Source: Marivita lacus (GTDB taxonomy: Bacteria; Pseudomonadota; Alphaproteobacteria; Rhodobacterales; Rhodobacteraceae). From it: a stretch of 64,000 nt of DNA. Positions 51,635 to 59,543 of this stretch are shown here, piece by piece; the first letter of the stretch is position 1, and each line of letters begins with the position of its first letter. The position numbers and the translations under genes are program-made. The notes under the pieces were generated by a model. That model made no database searches and had not been told where the DNA came from. It saw only the letters and a list, made by a program, of their open reading frames with translations. The stretch covers positions 1-64,000 of the forward strand of contig NZ_BMFC01000012.1 in the NCBI RefSeq assembly GCF_014637725.1. The letters run 5' to 3'.

Positions 51635-52400
51635 CGCAAAGCTCCTCCATGTCGTGTTGCTTCCAGCCGACCCGCACGACATCTCCCGCGGATTGGATAA
51701 TGATGAGACCTTTCAGCGAAAGACGCTTCATCTCTTCAAGAACGTCGTCCCGCTCCAACCCAAAGAGCTTCCAGTCATCATGGTTCAGGACGGCATTGTC
51801 GCCAACTCCGCGGAAATGGAGCTCGTATGCCAGATATGCGCTTGTCGTGGCTGAAATCCGAAATGGAAGAATGCGCCGACTTGACCGTAACCCGCGTCCA
51901 AGTAAACCGTAGTCTGCACAGCATCCGGTTAGATATGCCGACACTCGTCGGATCGTCGATTCAGACCACCGTTTCGATGTCTTCCCATCGTCAATTCCCC
52001 GCTCCACGAACGCCCGTGCGTCTTCGCTGGAGATCTCTTGGTAGCCGCCCGCGTAACGCGCCCAATAGACGTCACGAATAAAGTCGCCAAGAATGGGATT
52101 CGCCCGGCTTGTAAAAACGAGCATAAGCTGAATTAGCTCAGATGCGGGGAGTTCGGCGGACAGTTTCTTCAAATGCAGCGCTGGTTCGCCATCGGCCGTC
52201 AGATAGCGCGGCGCAAAGCATTCTGAGACAATGTTTCGTAGGCGTCGCGCAGTAATCTCCGGAAATCTCCCAGATTTCAGGGCAATGTCATGCAACTGGC
52301 TCGCCGACATGCCCGGTGACCACAACTCGAGAAGAGCTCTGGTCTCGTTCACAAGACCAAGCCCTGCCTGCAACTGAGTTGTGTATAGAGCCCGTTCCAT
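51615..52400 (-). CDS. brxA: BrxA (DUF1819)
   Basis: A 261-residue helical protein with the DUF1819/BrxA pattern. It has an N-terminal TRALLELWSPGMSASQLHDIAL and a central RLRNIVSECFAPRYL. It also has SKRWSESTIRRVSAYLTGCCADYGLLG near residue 140. BrxA binds DNA in characterised type I systems. The first base of the start overlaps the brxE stop; the end overlaps brxB. It is somewhat longer than the ~200 residues of enteric BrxA. Confidence 0.82.
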   Translation of the reverse strand: MERALYTTQLQAGLGLVNETRALLELWSPGMSASQLHDIALKSGRFPEITARRLRNIVSECFAPRYLTADGEPALHLKKLSAELPASELIQLMLVFTSRANPILGDFIRDVYWARYAGGYQEISSEDARAFVERGIDDGKTSKRWSESTIRRVSAYLTGCCADYGLLGRGLRSSRRILPFRISATTSAYLAYELHFRGVGDNAVLNHDDWKLFGLERDDVLEEMKRLSLKGLIIIQSAGDVVRVGWKQHDMEELCDVLAKG

Positions 52401-52912
52401 TATGCGACTAAGTAAGGAAGAGCTTGTGTGTTGGACGACAGCGCCATCTGGTAGATCGCGCCGATTTTGTCCAAAAGAGAGGATGCGCGGAGTTCGTCGA
52501 TCTTTCCAACCTGCACAGGTCCGACCACCTCATCAGCCGTTGCATTGCTGACTTTGGAAAGAGCGTTCAGAGCGGACGCCTGATCCACGATCAAGCTGGG
52601 ATCAAAGAGCTCGAGTTGCTCTGCCTGCACCATTTCGTGCAGGTCTTGTTCGATCTCTTCTGGAAGCCGGAAAATATGGAATGACCCCACGCTCAAGTTT
52701 TCGTCGTGGAACCGACGTGCCGCTTCCACTGCGCCATGGTACTGTGCCAGCGGAGCTGTTCGCGAAAAAACCGGTTCGAGAAAGCGAATGCTTGAAGCCT
52801 CGTAAAACGATGTTGGCCACCAATTACACTGTGACTTCTCGCCGAGGAATCCGACAAGATATCGAAGTTTTATTATTCGCCGCATTAGATCAGACTGCTC
52901 ACGAGGAACCAT
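52400..52912 (-). CDS. brxE: BrxE family protein
   Basis: A 170-residue protein matching the BrxE family as I know it: REQSDLMRRIIKLRYLVGFLGE at the start, NWWPTSFYEASSIRFLEP near 30, and GSFHIFRLPEEIEQDL near 75. The biochemical role is not known. It stands between brxR and brxA with no spacing on either side, so it is expressed with the BREX genes. BrxE was defined in type VI systems (with brxD and brxHI), whereas this operon ends in brxL. Confidence 0.85.
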   Translation of the reverse strand: MVPREQSDLMRRIIKLRYLVGFLGEKSQCNWWPTSFYEASSIRFLEPVFSRTAPLAQYHGAVEAARRFHDENLSVGSFHIFRLPEEIEQDLHEMVQAEQLELFDPSLIVDQASALNALSKVSNATADEVVGPVQVGKIDELRASSLLDKIGAIYQMALSSNTQALPYLVA

Positions 52913-53791
52913 CTAGCCCTCTCTTTCTATAGAACTGCCCGGTGCCAGGCCTGCAATTGGGGACACCAAGACAATTTGCTGTTCTTGGGGAGGGCGGGTT
53001 TTAGCGTTGTTGTCGAGCCCGAGTTTTTTGAGTGCGTAATAGAGAAGCGCCCTGCGCACTTGGATCTTTGCTTTGCCTTCTCGCATTCCATAATCGAGTG
53101 CGATCACTTTCTTCTGGCTTTCGGACAGCTCTGGGTGGGGGCCGATCTCAAGCGTGACATGCTCTTGCCAGTCCGCATCGGCGGCATCCGTGACCTCACT
53201 GGCTTCAACGCTGCGTGTCGAGATGATGCGAGAGAGCAGGAAGTCCTTGAACACCTCGTCCATCTGACAGTAGGCCCGCGTGTGCCACCGGAAGCCATCG
53301 AACCCGATGGCATGGGGCGCGATCCACCGCCAACACGGCTCAGGGCGTGACAGGGACTGATACTTCACCTCAATGGCCTCTGAACGGCGGATAGCGGCGA
53401 CAACGGATCGCAGAATGACAGGGTTTACACCGCGGGCGGGCGTTGGTGCAGCATCGTAGGTTGGCAGTTCTGCGATCCAGGTATCGTCGCTGTCCATAAT
53501 GCCGTCCGCCAACGACCGCAGCTGCGCGAGGTAGCGGCTGGCGTCAGGCTTCAGGAAGTGTGGGGCATAGTCGGGGCCACGTACATACGTCCGCGCACTC
53601 TTGTCGTAGACCATGTTGTCCGGTGCGAAACCAAGATAGCGGTTCAGGTCAGCGGACGCTTGGTTCACCGACAGCCCGAATTGCTCCATCAAGTCGCTGC
53701 GGTTCACATGCCCCTCCCAAAACAATCGGAACTCGATGAACTCGAGGCGCTGCGCGACCCCCCAACGAAGCTCCGATTTATCGTTTTCCAC
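52913..53791 (-). CDS. brxR: BrxR, WYL-domain repressor of BREX
   Basis: A 292-residue regulator. An N-terminal winged helix (about 10-60, RLEFIEFRLFWEGHVNRSDLM...NQASADLNRY) is followed by a WYL domain (about 125-205) with the FRWHTRAYC segment in place of the WYL triad, and a C-terminal WCX-like part. BrxR dimers bind inverted repeats upstream of their own genes and repress until a ligand, perhaps a DNA fragment or nucleotide, is sensed. The GTG start is preceded by GGGAG. It is the first gene of the BREX operon, and 220 bases of non-coding DNA lie upstream. Confidence 0.88.
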   Translation of the reverse strand: MENDKSELRWGVAQRLEFIEFRLFWEGHVNRSDLMEQFGLSVNQASADLNRYLGFAPDNMVYDKSARTYVRGPDYAPHFLKPDASRYLAQLRSLADGIMDSDDTWIAELPTYDAAPTPARGVNPVILRSVVAAIRRSEAIEVKYQSLSRPEPCWRWIAPHAIGFDGFRWHTRAYCQMDEVFKDFLLSRIISTRSVEASEVTDAADADWQEHVTLEIGPHPELSESQKKVIALDYGMREGKAKIQVRRALLYYALKKLGLDNNAKTRPPQEQQIVLVSPIAGLAPGSSIEREG

Positions 53792-53811
53792 TTCGCACTC
53801 CCGACCCGGTA

Positions 53812-53830
53812 CGCACGATTAATATGCGCG
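53812..53830 (-). promoter_or_regulatory. Candidate -10 / operator region of the BREX operon
   Basis: About 25-40 bases before the brxR start lies an ATTAAT-centred, partly symmetrical site (CGCA-N9-TGCG) that includes a TATTAAT -10-like hexamer on the minus strand. The -35 box is not clear. BrxR-type repressors bind near their own promoter, so this is a reasonable operator candidate. Confidence 0.3.
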
Positions 53831-53940
53831 CCCATTTTTTGTGCTGTCTGCACGCTAGCGGGGAGGCCCTAAGTGTTCAATCGAAATGCTGCGTGATTTC
53901 TGGAGTTTGTTGGGCTGGACTCGTTTTCGTAAGAACCAAC

Positions 53941-54004
53941 GGGAAGTCAAGTAGGCGTGCCGAGCTGCACCGTCCCCGGAACGCCTGCAAATATCGCAAC
54001 CACA
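53941..54004. repeat. Hairpin-bearing direct repeat, copy 1
   Basis: A 64-bp segment that recurs at 58401-58465 with about 75 percent identity. Best conserved are AGGCGTGCCGAGC and ACGCCTGCAA with CGCAACCACA. In this copy the inverted arms (AGGCGTGCC / GGAACGCCT) have one mismatch. It lies between mcrC and brxR, about 150 bases before the brxR start. Confidence 0.7.
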
Positions 54005-54011
54005 GCATCGG

Positions 54012-55331
54012 CTAAATTGCAGGAGGCAAGTCATGGGTGCATCCGGAGGGGCGCCTTGCTGCGTGCAACGACGTCTGCTTCCCGTACCGTTCACTCGGGA
54101 TCATCCCTGCAAGGCCCGCAGGAATCCCGCTGCCGAAAGCGAGCTCGCGAACATCCACGGCGACGACCTCCAAAACCGGCTGCTCTTCCGTTCTGAGCAC
54201 GAACTCCGTGATCTTTCCTGGCGGGCAGTCCACCGAGGCCGGGTAGACGAGCGCCAGACGATTGCATCGGTAGCGGCTGGCATACGCGTTCATCTGATAA
54301 GCGTCGCCGCTCGAAACGCCTGAGTTCGACATGCTCACATCAAGACGCTTCCATTTCGCATCAATGATGGCGACGCTCTCGTTGCCGTTCTGAATGGTGA
54401 TGTCGGGTCGAAGCTGGAAACCCGATGTGGCGAGGTTTTTCATCGGACTTTGTAGTCCGACAGAAATGCGATTACCCGCGCTCGCCTGACACGCATGCCG
54501 GATGCGCAGTCCGAGCACCATCTCGAAGAGCTTTTCCATGTTAAATAGCAGCGCCGAGCCAGCTGCGTTGCCGGTGCGGACATCAGGAAAGAGACCTGCC
54601 AGAAGCCACCGGGCTCGTACGAACACTGGCTCCCAGTTCCGGATTGTGCGGTCAAGGTGGAGCGCGTCAACTTCGCGGATCGTGATCCTTCGGTCCCTTA
54701 CCTCGTCGAAGCGATGGAGGAATGCCGCCACCATCGCTCGGGTGCTTGGACTCAGCGCGAACCCAAGCAGAAGCCGGATGACTCCCTTGAGCGCTTGATT
54801 ATAGGGGTTGTCGATGCTGCGTTCGTCGAAACGGCATAGCAGGTGAGAACGGTCGAATGCGTTCGCGCGCAGATGGTCGGTTAGCTTGAGCCGTCCGCGG
54901 ATGGCGTTTAGGTTCTCCGTCCTCTCGGAGTATCGAGCGATGGCCCCGCCTCGTAGCGCGGATTTCACCTGGTTGCAGAAATCCTCGATGAAAACGTCTA
55001 GGAGGTGACTGTGCTGGTGCCCGAGACCAGCGTCGCCCACCCGCTTTGATCCAAGTTCACCTGCACGCGCAAGCATGGCCACCAGAAGTCCCCGCATTTC
55101 CTCGCTGCTATCGCTGCCATGGTCGATCTTGGGAAGTATCTCGATCGCCAACTGCCCGGTCTGCAAGACCCCACAGAACGGCCCAAACTTCAGCGCGCGG
55201 TGACCCCATGCGAGGGTACCGGGGGGCAGACGCCCGGCAAGTTTTGCGATGCCTTCCGCCTCCAGTTCGCTGATTTCACCGGTCGAGCCAATGCTGATGC
55301 TCTCCCTCTCGCGGAAGGTCAGGCGCCTCAT
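54012..55331 (-). CDS. mcrC: McrC, nuclease subunit of the McrBC-type restriction system
   Basis: A 439-residue protein of the McrC family. The N-terminal barrel (LTFRERESISIGSTGEISELEAEG) would plug the McrB ring. The C-terminal half has PD-(D/E)XK residues in LRPDITI (D) and IIDAKWKRLD (D-x-K) near 325-350. It starts with ATG overlapping the mcrB stop by 4 bases. With McrB it cuts DNA carrying modified bases, so it targets phages with cytosine modification. It is normal in length and looks intact. Confidence 0.9.
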   Translation of the reverse strand: MRRLTFRERESISIGSTGEISELEAEGIAKLAGRLPPGTLAWGHRALKFGPFCGVLQTGQLAIEILPKIDHGSDSSEEMRGLLVAMLARAGELGSKRVGDAGLGHQHSHLLDVFIEDFCNQVKSALRGGAIARYSERTENLNAIRGRLKLTDHLRANAFDRSHLLCRFDERSIDNPYNQALKGVIRLLLGFALSPSTRAMVAAFLHRFDEVRDRRITIREVDALHLDRTIRNWEPVFVRARWLLAGLFPDVRTGNAAGSALLFNMEKLFEMVLGLRIRHACQASAGNRISVGLQSPMKNLATSGFQLRPDITIQNGNESVAIIDAKWKRLDVSMSNSGVSSGDAYQMNAYASRYRCNRLALVYPASVDCPPGKITEFVLRTEEQPVLEVVAVDVRELAFGSGIPAGLAGMIPSERYGKQTSLHAARRPSGCTHDLPPAI

Positions 55332-57583
55332 TCAGGTGGCTCGTAGATCTTGCGGATCGCGTTCGGGGTGATGTCGTCTTCTCGAATAATCTCGAACGCC
55401 TCACCGTCACTGATTTCGGTCGGGTCCGCTTTAGGAAAGAGCAAAGCGGCGCTTTGCATACGCGCCCGGACGAGTTGCAGTTCCTCCTCCACCGCTTGGT
55501 CGGCAAGGATGTATCTGATCTGCCGCCAGTCATCGTAGAACGCCTCTTGCAGGAAGGGCAAAATTTCCTGTGCAAAGACCCGGCGCAGCTCGTCGAACGA
55601 TTTCACATGATAAAAGTAGCTGTGGCCGAGAGTCTGGTCGCGATGCAGCAGGCGAGACAGGCGGGCATTCATAGCCTGCAGTAATTGCCGCAGGTCGATC
55701 GTGTTGCCCTCGCCATCGTCAATCGATTCAAGCAGTTCAGGTTTCGGCGTGAGTTCTTCAAACCGGAACCGGCGCCGCAAGGCGCTGTCGAGCAGGGCGA
55801 TCGAGCGGTCCGCGGTGTTCATGGTGCCGATCACATCTACATTCGCCGGCACTCCAAAACGCTCACCGGAGTAAGGGAGCGTCACTTCCAAGCCCTTGCA
55901 GCTCGCCAATCGGATTCCGGTGGTATCGGTGCGAATACGCTTGTCTACCTCAACCAGCGTGATGAGCTCGCCGAAGACTTTGGCGACATTCCCGCGATTG
56001 ATCTCGTCGATGAAGAGGGCGAAACGCATATCCGGCGCGCGCCGGGCCCGCTCGCAGAGCCGCTTCAGCACACCCGACCGAACCTCGTATGTGACGGTGC
56101 CGTCTTCCGTGACAGGACGAATCCCTTCGACGAAATCCTCGTACGCATAGCTCTGATGGAACGTGACGAACTCGAAACGATCTCCGGCCTCATCCTCGTA
56201 ACGCGGCAGATAATCGTTCTTCAGACGATAAGTCTTCCCGGTGCCTGGAGGACCGTAGATAATGAGATTCAGCGGCGGTGCGGCTTTCTTCGGCAATGCT
56301 TCTCCAGATCCCTTACCGCCCTGTGGCGCAGTTGTGCCTGTTGCAGCCAGTGGCAGCGCCTTCCAGAGGCGCTCCAAGGTCCTGGCCGCCTTGTTCTTGA
56401 TCTCGATCCCAGAAGACTGCGGGTTCCATTCTTGGCTGGGTTCGCGGCTCTGAAGTTCTTCTAGGGGGACAATCTCGTCCATTGTTGCGTCGCGGACGGA
56501 GTCGAATGCCAGGTCAATGAAGCGCGTCATCTCTCCGGCATCGGCGCGGGCCCGTTCCCAGTGCTCTGCGTCGTAGGGCGCGCGCGTAACCTTGCCCACA
56601 CCCACGATGCCCTTCGGAGGACTGCCGGTCCGGATCAGAAAAACGCGGTCACCCTCGCGCGGCTTGCTCGAGCTGCAGCGCCAGCGGCTGTCGGCCTTCT
56701 CACCGCTGATGGTCATGGCGCGGTCGGCAGCGAGTGTATCCCAGTTCCATCTGGATGGGTTCCAGCTGAGGAGCCAGTTCTTTGTCTGCGTCTTCCATTG
56801 GGACTCAAATTCTTCTTGGTAGAAATCGATGTCCGCGCCGTGCTCCTGTTCCAGACGACGGCGCAGGTCCAGTAAAGCGCGGTCAATCTCGATAGTGCTC
56901 CACTTACGAATTTCCTTCTCCGGCGTGTCACTGAAGCCTGCGAGGATCAGGCGCTTATCGCCTTCGGAGCTGATCCGCTCGAAGGTGTCAGGAAACAGCA
57001 GGTGTGGAAGGATGTGGATCAATTGCCTGTTTCGAGCCTCTGGGAGGCCGCTCAGCCAGCCGGAGAATGCCCAGGGATCAGAGGCGATCTGCTCGCGATC
57101 GGAGACATCGCGAGCCTTGAAGTCGCGCATGGCACCGATCAGAAAGACCAACTCGCGCCACCGATGCGTGTTGTAAGCAGTTCCAGCGGAACCGATGCCC
57201 TTGAGGACAGCATCATTTAGAAGAGGATGCATCCCGTCCAAAACTTCCCCCGACCAGGACCAGATTTCCAAAACGTTCTCCCGCTTTTTGGCGGCGCCCA
57301 CGTTTGAAGGAAAGAGAAGCAACAGCCACAGGCTCTCGGCCATCAGCTGCCGGCAATTAGAAGAGCCTTCTGAAAGCTGCACTCTCAGTTTAGAGAGAAA
57401 ATCACCTTCACCGGCGTCGAGGTTCTGGACGAAGCGCTGGTCAAGTTCGTTCAAAAGCGCGTTCGTCCAAAGTTTCTTGCCTTCAGAAAAGATCGAATGT
57501 TCGGCGATCAGAGATCTTTCACGCCACTGCCCCGCAGCGTCGTAAATTGGTTTGACATGGTGGCTAGGACTAAACTTTGACAC
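55328..57583 (-). CDS. mcrB: McrB-type AAA+ GTPase with EVE-like reader domain
   Basis: A 751-residue protein. The C-terminal AAA+ module has Walker A GPPGTGKT (about 450-457), the Walker B FIDEINRGN near 540, and the McrB signature MNTADRSIALLDSALRRRF near 610. Residues about 265-390 (WNPSRWNWDT...GDRVFLIRTGSPPKGIVGVGKV) look like an EVE domain, a PUA-fold pocket that reads modified cytosine. The first 250 residues form another helical domain I cannot name. It is the first gene of the mcrBC pair. Confidence 0.9.
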   Translation of the reverse strand: MSKFSPSHHVKPIYDAAGQWRERSLIAEHSIFSEGKKLWTNALLNELDQRFVQNLDAGEGDFLSKLRVQLSEGSSNCRQLMAESLWLLLLFPSNVGAAKKRENVLEIWSWSGEVLDGMHPLLNDAVLKGIGSAGTAYNTHRWRELVFLIGAMRDFKARDVSDREQIASDPWAFSGWLSGLPEARNRQLIHILPHLLFPDTFERISSEGDKRLILAGFSDTPEKEIRKWSTIEIDRALLDLRRRLEQEHGADIDFYQEEFESQWKTQTKNWLLSWNPSRWNWDTLAADRAMTISGEKADSRWRCSSSKPREGDRVFLIRTGSPPKGIVGVGKVTRAPYDAEHWERARADAGEMTRFIDLAFDSVRDATMDEIVPLEELQSREPSQEWNPQSSGIEIKNKAARTLERLWKALPLAATGTTAPQGGKGSGEALPKKAAPPLNLIIYGPPGTGKTYRLKNDYLPRYEDEAGDRFEFVTFHQSYAYEDFVEGIRPVTEDGTVTYEVRSGVLKRLCERARRAPDMRFALFIDEINRGNVAKVFGELITLVEVDKRIRTDTTGIRLASCKGLEVTLPYSGERFGVPANVDVIGTMNTADRSIALLDSALRRRFRFEELTPKPELLESIDDGEGNTIDLRQLLQAMNARLSRLLHRDQTLGHSYFYHVKSFDELRRVFAQEILPFLQEAFYDDWRQIRYILADQAVEEELQLVRARMQSAALLFPKADPTEISDGEAFEIIREDDITPNAIRKIYEPPE

Positions 57584-57710
57584 GAAAACACGCTTTCTCG
57601 GTTGTTTTACGGGGCGCGGTGGATGCCAGACGTCTGGCCCGGAGGCCTTTGCGGCTCAAAGCCACAGTAGTTGCGGCTTTGCTTGCAGGCGTTGACAGGG
57701 CCGTCGGAAT

Positions 57711-58103
57711 TTATCTGTGAAATCCTTCTCTTGCATCGAGGGCAACAGAAATCTTCGCATGGTTCGTTTTTGCGATCACAATATCAGATAGAATTAATGC
57801 TGATCGAACAACACCATTGGCGCTCGGTTCTCGGCCTCGTAGCGTGATAAACGGTCGTTGGACGCGGTGCTTGGCGTAAACATGGTCGTGGAATTCGGAC
57901 TGACTTGAAAATACCGATGCGCAAAAGGGGCAGGAAAAGCTTGATTCACTGGGCAGACTGAGATCAGGCGTCCTTTCGGTGCCTTCATACAAGGCATCAA
58001 GGTGATCTTCACGGATCCAGCCGACAGTGGGCATATTGACCTCCCAAGTCGCGACAGTCCTCGTTATGCCGTCGGCGTGTCGAACCCACCCATCCAGCTT
58101 CAT
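57711..58103 (-). CDS. Small C2H2 zinc-finger protein, perhaps truncated
   Basis: A 130-residue protein with one clear C2H2 finger (CPFC-x12-H-x4-H near residues 55-77) and a beta-rich region before and after. The start MKLDGWVRHADG...TVGWIREDHLDALY looks like an intact protein N-terminus, but the end (DAREGFHR) stops abruptly in the middle of a strand. It may be a remnant of a longer protein or a short adaptor. It lies 128 bases upstream of mcrB in the same direction. No ribosome-binding site is evident. Function unknown. Confidence 0.5.
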   Translation of the reverse strand: MKLDGWVRHADGITRTVATWEVNMPTVGWIREDHLDALYEGTERTPDLSLPSESSFSCPFCASVFSSQSEFHDHVYAKHRVQRPFITLRGREPSANGVVRSALILSDIVIAKTNHAKISVALDAREGFHR

Positions 58104-58400
58104 CAATCAACATCAATGAAATAAGCGTAACAGCTAGCATTTCCGCGAACAAGCGGATTGACAGAAATGACGGGCGATGGACCGGCCATGTTCGCCGATG
58201 GTGTGACCTTCATTCAGGCAATTTCGAAGGCGCGCATGGACCTCGATTTCAACTCGACCTCTTGCTCCTGCAGCACACCGATGTTCTCCCCTTTAAAGAC
58301 CTGCTGCAATTCATTTTCCTCCCTTCAAATCGGTCGGGACACAAGCATGCAGTAGATGAGAAACGAAAGGCCAGACTGGCAAAACTTCAAGGGCAATATC

Positions 58401-58465
58401 GGGACGTAATGCAGGCGTGCCGAGCCTCACCACTTACCGGCACGCCTGCAATTTTCGCAACCACA
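58401..58465. repeat. Hairpin-bearing direct repeat, copy 2
   Basis: The second copy of the 53941-54004 element. Here the arms are a perfect 12-bp inverted repeat (GCAGGCGTGCCG at 58411-58422 and CGGCACGCCTGC at 58437-58448) with a 14-base loop. It lies in a 522-bp non-coding stretch (58104-58625) that otherwise shows only a weak GGTCGG/CCGACC hairpin near 58480-58502. Confidence 0.7.
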
Positions 58466-58625
58466 TGCGCGGTTACGCGGTCGGCGAAACCTCGGCCGAC
58501 CTGGTGGGCTCCGAACGGGTTCGCCGTCATCCCCACCTCCGCGCTTGATCCGCCCCACAGTGCGGCGTCTCCTGCGGTCCCCGCGCTTGTCGGGTCCGGG
58601 TCCCCATCAGTTCTGGCCGCCTTGG

Positions 58626-59543
58626 CTAGTCCGCTTCCGGCGGCGGGGCGGAGGCCATCTCAGTGATGACTTGGAATTCTGCCAGAAACTCAGGTCGATG
58701 CTGCATCAGGTACCGGACGATCCGGGCGTTTCCGAGCAGCTTTCCCAGATAGCCCTTGATGACGGTCAGCTGCAGGTGGTCTTGGCCATAGGAGTCTTGA
58801 ATCGATGTGATCCCTTCCTGAAGCCGTGCCAGCTCTCGCTCCATGCGGGCCATGGCCTCGGGGGTAATGCCCTTCATCTTCTTGGGCTTCTTGGAGTCCA
58901 CCAGCTGTGCTTGGGGCGTTCCTGCGAGGATCGCGGAGATGTAAGCTGGAGAATAATTGTTTGCGTTCATCATCAGCTCGGCTGCCTCGATCTGGCGCAT
59001 GGCTTTCATCTTACGCAGGATTTCGAACACAGCGGTCGCGCATTGTTTGTCCTTCAGGATGCTGACAGCTTCTCCGCAGATCCCGTCGAGGAGTTTTGCC
59101 TTTCGCACAATGCTGCGCGGATGGAGGTCGAGCGCCAGGGCTATCTTTTCTTCGGAGACACCTCGCTCAATGGCCTTGAGGATCATTTTGTGCTCTTGGA
59201 TGGGCGCAAGGCGGCTGATCCGCTTGTTGTAGGTGAAGGCCTCGTCGTCCGTGGAGATCAGACATTCGACCCGTTCGATGCCGAGATCCTTCAGCACCTC
59301 GATCCGGATATGTCCATCCAGCAGCATATAGGTCTCGTCCTCACCGGTGGATCGCGTAACGACTGGTGGCTCGACCAGGCCAACCTCTTTGATGGATGCG
59401 GTGATCTGGCGATACTTGCGGCTGGATTTGACCGATGCGCTGAGCGCGCGCACCGGCAGGACGGCCTCAACCGGCACAGTGACGCAATCGCTTTCGAAGC
59501 CAAGCGCCACCGCGTCCGGGGATTTGCGCTTGCCACGGCTCAT
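58626..59543 (-). CDS. RepB/ParB-like protein 2 of recombinase operon
   Basis: A 305-residue protein. The N-terminal ParB-like domain (about 20-130) has LLDGHIRIEVLKDLG in place of the canonical GERR box, and the helix-turn-helix follows (GVSEEKIALALDLHPRSIVRKAKLL, about 128-152). The C-terminal half is helical, with a basic KKPKKMKG stretch, and fits the RepB C-terminal family. It overlaps the gene upstream by 4 bases. No ParA or replication gene is present, so partition of a plasmid is not its obvious role. Confidence 0.82.
   Translation of the reverse strand: MSRGKRKSPDAVALGFESDCVTVPVEAVLPVRALSASVKSSRKYRQITASIKEVGLVEPPVVTRSTGEDETYMLLDGHIRIEVLKDLGIERVECLISTDDEAFTYNKRISRLAPIQEHKMILKAIERGVSEEKIALALDLHPRSIVRKAKLLDGICGEAVSILKDKQCATAVFEILRKMKAMRQIEAAELMMNANNYSPAYISAILAGTPQAQLVDSKKPKKMKGITPEAMARMERELARLQEGITSIQDSYGQDHLQLTVIKGYLGKLLGNARIVRYLMQHRPEFLAEFQVITEMASAPPPEAD

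Noticed and set aside
53941-54004. Integron attC site
   Set aside because: Hairpin-like, but no matched GTTRRRY/RYYYAAC boxes at the ends and no integron integrase in the window.
58158-58355. 65-codon plus-strand frame in the 58104-58625 gap
   Set aside because: Low-complexity Ser/Cys-rich translation without a ribosome-binding site.
53941-58465. Direct repeats as serine-recombinase attL/attR sites
   Set aside because: att sites left after integration by these enzymes share only a short core, while these copies match along ~64 bp and lie away from the recombinase; kept only as a repeat of unknown origin.
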